DNA of 64,000 nt from Saprospiraceae bacterium (GTDB lineage Bacteria > Bacteroidota > Bacteroidia > Chitinophagales > Saprospiraceae). The stretch lies in the NCBI GenBank assembly GCA_016711125.1, contig JADJTQ010000002.1:744001-808000 (forward strand), given 5' to 3'. A program made the position numbers and the translations under genes. Within the stretch, counting starts at the first letter, position 1; each line of letters begins with the position of its first letter. The notes under the pieces were generated by a model. The model made no database searches and was not told the DNA's origin. It saw nothing but the letters and a program-made list of their open reading frames with translations. Of the stretch, positions 58,796 through 64,000 are shown in pieces.

Positions 58796-59677
58796 TCACA
58801 GATCCATGTGATCCCGTGCATAGAGGGCTGCGCCGATCGCCCCGGCAAAATCTTCATATTCAGCTATTTTAATCGGAGTAGATTTACCTCCGGGCCGCCA
58901 TTCATAGATATCCAGAAAACTCTGTAAGGGTTCCAATAGATCAACGCCTGCTTTGGTAACACCTCCTGCCAGTACCACCAGATCCGGACTGAAGGCGTTA
59001 CAGAAAGAAACGATGCTGACCGAAAGAATTCTTACCGAATTGAGCCAGACAAAAGTGGCCCAGGTATCACCAGCCTGATACGCTTTTACTAATTCATGGG
59101 TATGTTCAAAACGATTTTTCGATCGATGAGCTAAGGTAATCTCGCCAACCGCATCTTCCAGACTCCCTGGAGTGCCGGCAATACTGGTGATCGTGTCATT
59201 GGCATTGATGGATACGTGCCCAAGGTGTCCGGCTCGCTTCATGAAACCCTGATGTAATTTTCCATCAATCAACAACCCGCCTCCGATGCCAGTGCCCAGA
59301 GTAAGCATTACCACGTTTTGCATACCTTTTCCTACGCCCCATTTTGCTTCGGCCCACAATGCGGCATGGGCATCATTGAGTACCTTGACCGATGTGCCTA
59401 AAAAGTCTCCCCAGATAAAGCCCTCCAGGCCTTTAAAGCGCTCTGGCATAAATGCAATACAACGATTATCTTCGTTGGCGACTCCTGGAGCCGAAAGCCC
59501 TACACTGATGATCGGCTGTTCAGCATATTGCTTCAGTTCTTCATAAACACCCGATATGCTGTCGTGCCAGTTTTCATCTTGCCGTTGAGTATCTCTGGTT
59601 ATTTTGGTAACAATCGCATCGTCGCCTATCAAAACACCTTTCACGTGAGTACCTCCGATATCAATACCTATTTGCAT
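58796..59677 (-). CDS. ROK-family sugar kinase without the zinc motif
   Basis: A 293-residue protein. Motifs are IGIDIGGTHVKG, the catalytic Asp in LNDAHAALWAEA, GTGIGGGLLI and RAGHLGHVSI. Where most ROK proteins have CxCGxxGC it reads SIAGTPGSLED, so the zinc site is missing. Such zinc-free members occur and often act on other sugars. It is the last gene of a minus-strand cluster (Gfo/Idh, SDR, ROK with 18 bases between the last two) and probably phosphorylates a sugar handled by that pathway. Cytoplasmic. Confidence 0.87.
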   Translation of the reverse strand: MQIGIDIGGTHVKGVLIGDDAIVTKITRDTQRQDENWHDSISGVYEELKQYAEQPIISVGLSAPGVANEDNRCIAFMPERFKGLEGFIWGDFLGTSVKVLNDAHAALWAEAKWGVGKGMQNVVMLTLGTGIGGGLLIDGKLHQGFMKRAGHLGHVSINANDTITSIAGTPGSLEDAVGEITLAHRSKNRFEHTHELVKAYQAGDTWATFVWLNSVRILSVSIVSFCNAFSPDLVVLAGGVTKAGVDLLEPLQSFLDIYEWRPGGKSTPIKIAEYEDFAGAIGAALYARDHMDL

Positions 59678-59695
59678 TTTATTTTCTCTTTTTTT

Positions 59696-60478
59696 TCAAT
59701 GTTGTCCTTCGCTGATACACCAACCTCCATCAACAGTCAGCACCTGGCCCGTCACAAAAGCTGATTGGTCTGAGAGTAAATATACTACGGCGCCATCAAG
59801 GTCTTCCGGTCTGCCGATTCTGCCTCCGCCCAGGGGTTGTTTTGTTTTGATAAAACGTTGTATTTGATCGTCTTTGGCCGCCCTTTGAGCCATTGGGGTT
59901 TCGACCAGTCCCGGGGCCAGGACATTCACCCGGATGTTGTCTTTGGCATAGTAAGCGGCAATTGATTTACTGAAGCCGATCACTGCTGATTTGGCTGCAG
60001 CGTATGCATGGGTAGCAAAAAAAATGGGTGATGGAGAAAAACCCAGGACTGATCCCATATTAAGAATTACCCCGCCCTGACCGTGTCGCAAAAAAGTGCG
60101 AATAGCCGCTTGATTGGAAAGCATCAGAGCAGTCAAATTCAGATCAAAAGTCGTCTGCCAGCCTTCCAATGTCAGTTCGTCCAGCGGGCCATCGCCAAAT
60201 CTTCTTCCGCTGCCACCGGCCACGTGATAGAGACCACTCAAAGGTCCCCATTTCATTTCACAGGCCTCAATGGCCTCTTTGGCTGATTCCTCAAGGGTCG
60301 CATCAGCACTTAGCACGATGCCTTTGCCAGCTAATTTTTCTTCCGCTATCTGGCAGGTGTCTATGTTACGACCGATCACGACCACTTTGGCCCCCTGATG
60401 CGTCAGACTTAATGCTGCGGACAAACCCATGCCCGTGGTCCCGCCGATGATTACAATATTTTTTTGTATCAGACTCAA
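59696..60478 (-). CDS. Short-chain dehydrogenase/reductase
   Basis: A 260-residue NAD(P)-dependent oxidoreductase of the classical SDR type. GGTTGMG (12-18) is the cofactor loop, Ser143 is in NMGSVLG, and the catalytic pair Tyr159/Lys163 is in HAYAAAKSAV. VLAPGLVETPMA and the C-terminal GQVLTVDGGW are typical. The start is a TTG that overlaps the stop of the Gfo/Idh gene, so the genes are translationally coupled. The substrate is unknown, likely a sugar or sugar acid. Confidence 0.9.
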   Translation of the reverse strand: MSLIQKNIVIIGGTTGMGLSAALSLTHQGAKVVVIGRNIDTCQIAEEKLAGKGIVLSADATLEESAKEAIEACEMKWGPLSGLYHVAGGSGRRFGDGPLDELTLEGWQTTFDLNLTALMLSNQAAIRTFLRHGQGGVILNMGSVLGFSPSPIFFATHAYAAAKSAVIGFSKSIAAYYAKDNIRVNVLAPGLVETPMAQRAAKDDQIQRFIKTKQPLGGGRIGRPEDLDGAVVYLLSDQSAFVTGQVLTVDGGWCISEGQH

Positions 60479-61677
60479 ATCAATTTTTCAGTAATGATAC
60501 CGGATAGTTTATTTCGCATAATAACTTTTTTACGTCCATCGGGTAATAATTCCTCTTTAATCAGCAAATGATTTTCATCATATTCTTTGATTGTTTTTTC
60601 ATCGCTCAATCCTTCCAGTCCCCTCCAATCCTCAAGTACGATAGGTTCCCATTTTTTAGACTTCGCAGAAGAATAGCAGGCATCCATAATCGCATTGACG
60701 ATATATCCATCATAAAATGTTTCCATGGGGGCTTGTCCGGTCTCCAGCGCATTAAACATATCACTAAACATATCAACATAACCCAATTCATTCACTTCAT
60801 CACCGACTGGAAAAAGCCATCCGGTGGTGCTTTCGGCTTTTTCAGCAACATAGCCACCCAAACCAACATCAGTAAACATTTCAAAACCGGTACGTAAGAA
60901 ATGATCCGTGCGAATATTACCTTCCGTTCCGGCCACTTCATCTCTTAGGTCCATTCCACCCCGGTAAGTCCAACTGACCTCAAACTGACTGATAGCCCCA
61001 TTTTCATATTTGATCAGCCCAATAGCATTATCTTCGGCATCAATGGGTTTTGCCTGAGTAGCTGCCCAACACATAGCTTCAACTGGTCTGATGTTTTTGC
61101 CAATATAATTGCGGCCGATCTCAATGCAATGACAGCCAAGATCAACAATAGCACCACCACCCGAAATCTCAGGATTCCAAAACCAATCACTATGAGGTCC
61201 GGGATGAGCCTCCCGGGAGCGTGTCCAAAGCACTTTTCCTAACGCACCATTCTGCACCGCTTTAAGTGCCTTAAGTGTCTTAGGAGTATACGCCAAATCT
61301 TCCAGGTATCCATGAAATACCCCTGCTTTTTCTACGGCATTGAGCATCCGGTGGGCCTCAGCGGAGGTGCGACCAAGCGGTTTAGTACATAAGATTGCCT
61401 TTCCGGCCCCCGCTGCGAGATGTACCGCTTCTTCATGCTGATCATTGGGTAGGCCAATCACGACGACTTCAGTTTCAGAGTCACGGATCGCTGCGGCCAT
61501 ATCCGTATAAGTTCTTGGGATATTCCATTGTTTGGAAAATGTATCGGCCCGTTCCTGACTCCGCGAATAAATCGCTGATACCTGGTCACGGCTACGCTGA
61601 CCATGGAGACACATGGTGTAAAAGGTGCCGATAAGGCCTGTGCCCAACATGGTAATTTTCTGATTTTTCACTGGCAA
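60475..61677 (-). CDS. Gfo/Idh/MocA-family oxidoreductase
   Basis: A protein of up to 400 residues. It has an N-terminal Rossmann fold (ITMLGTGLIGTFY), the family CTKPLGRTSAEA segment (usual EKP written here as TKP), and the C-terminal alpha/beta domain with GGGAIVDLGCHCIEIGRNYIG. These enzymes oxidise or reduce sugars and inositols with NAD(P). Two starts are possible: a TTG at 61677 and a GTG at 61671; the GTG gives a more usual KNQKITMLG start. It is the first gene of the cluster Gfo/Idh, SDR, ROK. Confidence 0.9.
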   Translation of the reverse strand: MPVKNQKITMLGTGLIGTFYTMCLHGQRSRDQVSAIYSRSQERADTFSKQWNIPRTYTDMAAAIRDSETEVVVIGLPNDQHEEAVHLAAGAGKAILCTKPLGRTSAEAHRMLNAVEKAGVFHGYLEDLAYTPKTLKALKAVQNGALGKVLWTRSREAHPGPHSDWFWNPEISGGGAIVDLGCHCIEIGRNYIGKNIRPVEAMCWAATQAKPIDAEDNAIGLIKYENGAISQFEVSWTYRGGMDLRDEVAGTEGNIRTDHFLRTGFEMFTDVGLGGYVAEKAESTTGWLFPVGDEVNELGYVDMFSDMFNALETGQAPMETFYDGYIVNAIMDACYSSAKSKKWEPIVLEDWRGLEGLSDEKTIKEYDENHLLIKEELLPDGRKKVIMRNKLSGIITEKLI

Positions 61678-61977
61678 TAAACTTTCAAATAAAAAAGCGG
61701 ATTGGGCCTGAAATTAACCAATCCAATTAACATTTTCGATAGTGATTCTGAGGTACTAAAGCTTTTTATGAACAAAATAGTGAGGTTGCCGATAAATGGG
61801 TTGGCGAACAAAGCTTTTGGCACATTAAATATGATTATCGATCGGACTTAGTAAATAACTTTTCAAGAACAAGGAAAAAAGCTCCATTTAGAAGCCACCG
61901 AATATAAAAGTCTCTCCCCTTCCCATTCGACACTGGTGATACTATGACCACTAAATGTCACCAGGAACATTAAATGT
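61678..61977. other. Intergenic region, promoter area of the sugar cluster
   Basis: Three hundred bases without a gene. GATTGG and CCAATC can pair near 61699-61723, and CTGGTGA pairs with TCACCAG near 61934-61965; the latter may mark the 3' end of the upstream SDR transcript. No clear promoter boxes are seen. Confidence 0.35.
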
Positions 61978-62742
61978 TTAACTCAATGAAGTTACTTTAT
62001 GAGAGAAGCCACCATCGATGGTGCGGACTTCTCCGGTACTTAATTTTGCTCCTGTCACAAAATAGGCGATACCTTCAGCGATATCTGCTGGTGTCGCAGT
62101 CATCTGCAGGGTTGAAGCTTTTGAAAATTTTTCATTGACCTGCTCATATTTCTCACCAAGAAAATCTCTTGTCCAACGACCCTGAATAAACCCGGGACAA
62201 ACGGCATTCACTCTTACCTCAGGAGCAAGAGCATGGGCAAGTGATAAAGTAAGGGTCACCATTGCCCCTTTTGAGCAGGTGTAGGCAATCGAACTACCAC
62301 TGCCGTTTAAAGCTGAAATACTGGAGACATTGACAATAGCTCCTTTTTGTTTTTTAAGATGTGGAGCAGCAGCCCGTGACATCTGAAAAGCGCTGAGAAC
62401 ATTAACCTCATAAAGATGAATGAAGTCATCTTTTTTTAATCCCTCAAGATCTGACAATGGACAATAACGGGTTGTACCAGCATTATTCACCACTGCATCA
62501 AGCCGGCCCCAATGTGCAACCGATGTTTCCACCATTTGCCGGCATACACTATCATCCGAAACATCACCTTGCATGACAATAACATCTGCACCGGCCTCAC
62601 GACAATATCTGGCAGTCTCTTCTGCTTCTACTTCACTCTTGGAATAATTGATTTGTACATTCCATCCCATTTGAGAGAGCATCAGCGCAGTGGCAGCCCC
62701 TACTCCAGTCGCTGACCCGGTTACTATAGCACATGGCCTCAT
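61978..62742 (-). CDS. Short-chain dehydrogenase/reductase
   Basis: The ATG at 62742 (inside a longer frame) gives the normal start MRPCAIVTGSATGVG, with cofactor loop at 8-15. NNAG is at 86-89 and the catalytic Tyr154/Lys158 in YTCSK. The end GEVRTIDGGFSH is typical. The product has 254 residues. Its gene lies 39 bases downstream of the MscS gene on the same strand. Substrate unknown; the proximity to the sugar cluster suggests a carbohydrate or polyol. Confidence 0.9.
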   Translation of the reverse strand: MRPCAIVTGSATGVGAATALMLSQMGWNVQINYSKSEVEAEETARYCREAGADVIVMQGDVSDDSVCRQMVETSVAHWGRLDAVVNNAGTTRYCPLSDLEGLKKDDFIHLYEVNVLSAFQMSRAAAPHLKKQKGAIVNVSSISALNGSGSSIAYTCSKGAMVTLTLSLAHALAPEVRVNAVCPGFIQGRWTRDFLGEKYEQVNEKFSKASTLQMTATPADIAEGIAYFVTGAKLSTGEVRTIDGGFSHKVTSLS

Positions 62743-62781
62743 AAATTCTATTCTTTTTAAGGTTCCTGGCAATATACACTT

Positions 62782-63654
62782 TTATGTGGCAAAGTCTGAA
62801 AGACTGCTTCCTGGCTTGGATTTGAGTTCGATGATATCACCCGGAAGATAGAATCCTGCTTGATCCAGGGCGTTAAGAATATTTCTTACCGCATTGATCT
62901 TGACGGTACCCGCATTGATGCTTTTATCAAAAGTATCCAGCCAATAAAAAACCATCAGATTGAGGGAACTAGGTGATAATTCGCCAATGGCCACTGAAGG
63001 AGATTTTTCTTCCTGGAGAATTTCAGGCTGGGATTTTAATTCTTTCAGAATGATCTCAATGGCTTGATCGATATCCGATCCATAATCTAAACCGATTTTA
63101 AAATCATGACGCATAAAACCATCGATGGTATAGTTTTTCAAGGCATTTTTTATGATATTGCCATTGGGTATATACACATCCTGGCCATCAAAGGTCTTGA
63201 TATGTGTACTGCGCATTGTCAATGCTACCACAGTGCCTTTATTGCCATCGAGCTCTACAATATCACCAATCCGAAAGGGTCGATCGAACGCCAATATAAT
63301 GCCGGCCAAAAAGTGTTCAAAAATATCTTTAAAAGCAAAACCAATAATAAAAGCACCAACCCCTGCGGTTCCCCATATAGCCGTCGCAGCACCTCCTAAT
63401 CCCAGAATTTTCAGGATCAAAAGCAACGCAATTATGAAAACAAGTACTTTAACTATCCTCAGGATAAATCGGGATAGTAGCGGATCATCGATTTTTCGAT
63501 TTAAAATGATCTTTAACCTGTTTTTGATTAAATACGAAACTACCCAACTGATACCAAGTACGACCAGGCTCAAGATTATTTTGGGAAATAATGCTACCAG
63601 CCATTCGTAATAGGATGCTAAGTAGGAGATTACATCGTTAAAAAAGTCAGTCAT
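62782..63654 (-). CDS. Small-conductance mechanosensitive channel (MscS family)
   Basis: A 290-residue protein with three membrane helices: about 20-42, 65-87, and a pore helix about 90-125 (GGAATAIWGTAGVGAFIIGFAF, then FLAGIILAFDRPFRIGDIV) with the Gly/Ala packing pattern of MscS TM3. A beta domain (GTVVALTMRSTHIKTFDGQDVYIPNG) and an alpha/beta C-terminus follow. Homoheptamers open under membrane tension and release osmolytes. It resembles the short E. coli MscS in size. It leads a pair with the SDR gene downstream. Confidence 0.93.
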   Translation of the reverse strand: MTDFFNDVISYLASYYEWLVALFPKIILSLVVLGISWVVSYLIKNRLKIILNRKIDDPLLSRFILRIVKVLVFIIALLLILKILGLGGAATAIWGTAGVGAFIIGFAFKDIFEHFLAGIILAFDRPFRIGDIVELDGNKGTVVALTMRSTHIKTFDGQDVYIPNGNIIKNALKNYTIDGFMRHDFKIGLDYGSDIDQAIEIILKELKSQPEILQEEKSPSVAIGELSPSSLNLMVFYWLDTFDKSINAGTVKINAVRNILNALDQAGFYLPGDIIELKSKPGSSLSDFAT

Positions 63655-64000
63655 TTTTTATAATTTTTATTTGATTTCTTGGTAAAAGTAAGAAAGTCTG
63701 ATCGCTGTATTTTGGGGCCTTAAATAGTTTGAATTTTTCAACTTGCTATTGAAGCCTAATAGTTCGATAGCATGGTTGGTTCATTTGATTCGGGAGTTGC
63801 GGCAGCATCGACATGCTCAGGCTAACTGGAAAGGCTCAGGTTCGAGAAGACTCAATTTGTTTTTCCTCATCGGGCAACATCTTAGGGTCATTACTTTATT
63901 CATTTTGTAAGAAATGAAGTCCCGCCATGTGAGAAAATGGACTTGGTTACCTTAAAATCAGAAAAAACTTAGCTATTCTTATAATATCATTAAGTTGCCG
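63655..64000. other. Right end of the window, no gene seen
   Basis: About 345 bases upstream of the MscS gene. It must hold that gene's promoter. No open frame with a recognisable product reaches the right edge. Confidence 0.4.

Overview
The window reads as chromosomal DNA of a Bacteroidota bacterium, most likely a Saprospiraceae/Saprospirales-type organism. The support is a type IX secretion C-terminal sorting domain (48087-49766), families that are strongly Bacteroidota-biased (DUF2723 membrane protein, DUF3857/transglutaminase pair, DUF6089 and PorT-like outer-membrane proteins, VPS10/BNR-repeat protein) and several TAnnTTTG boxes of the Bacteroidota -7 promoter type. I saw no rRNA, tRNA, CRISPR array, prophage or transposase.

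Layout. 1-11.3 kb: tail of a LolA-like protein, a large BNR-repeat secreted protein, two adjacent DUF3857 transglutaminase-like proteins, a heparinase II/III family protein and a PQQ-type sugar dehydrogenase lipoprotein. 11.3-20.3 kb: RluA-type pseudouridine synthase, DUF2723 protein, rpiB, an M28 peptidase, a broken outer-membrane protein and a GH127 arabinofuranosidase. 20.5-32.9 kb: MATE exporter, a ROK kinase / ABC ATPase / FtsX permease / DUF3299-like cluster, then tRNA and rRNA modification genes (mnmG, trmB, rlmN) mixed with outer-membrane proteins, an orphan histidine kinase and yjbQ. 33-42.2 kb: lipid genes (LpxL-like acyltransferase, desaturase), a polysaccharide deacetylase lipoprotein, a cytochrome-c-tailed dehydrogenase and two Tat-exported sugar proteins. 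42.6-46.3 kb: polA followed by a decayed partial copy of its own 3' end. 46.5-54.6 kb: three paralogous secreted Ig-domain proteins interleaved with a T9SS sugar dehydrogenase, a Tat-exported aminotransferase and a lipoprotein. 55-64 kb: phosphofructokinase, ExbD, a universal stress protein, and a minus-strand sugar-catabolism cluster (ROK, two SDRs, a Gfo/Idh oxidoreductase) with an MscS channel.

How the genes fit together. Much of the window concerns breakdown and oxidation of polysaccharides and sugars: heparinase-like and GH127 enzymes, PQQ dehydrogenases, deacetylase, ROK kinases, Gfo/Idh and SDR oxidoreductases, rpiB and phosphofructokinase. Secretion and envelope genes surround these.

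Two things stand out. First, about nine to ten genes, including the housekeeping genes mnmG and polA, are split by single frame changes. Most of these can be repaired by restoring one base to a mononucleotide run, which points to sequence error, or less likely to natural slippage, rather than gene death. Second, 46.5-54.6 kb holds a three-member family of cysteine-rich Ig-like secreted proteins that I cannot tie to any known system. Their six Ig domains share one tight consensus, two members carry an extra middle domain, and each gene stands alone between an A-rich leader and a strong hairpin. This is the best candidate for undescribed biology here.
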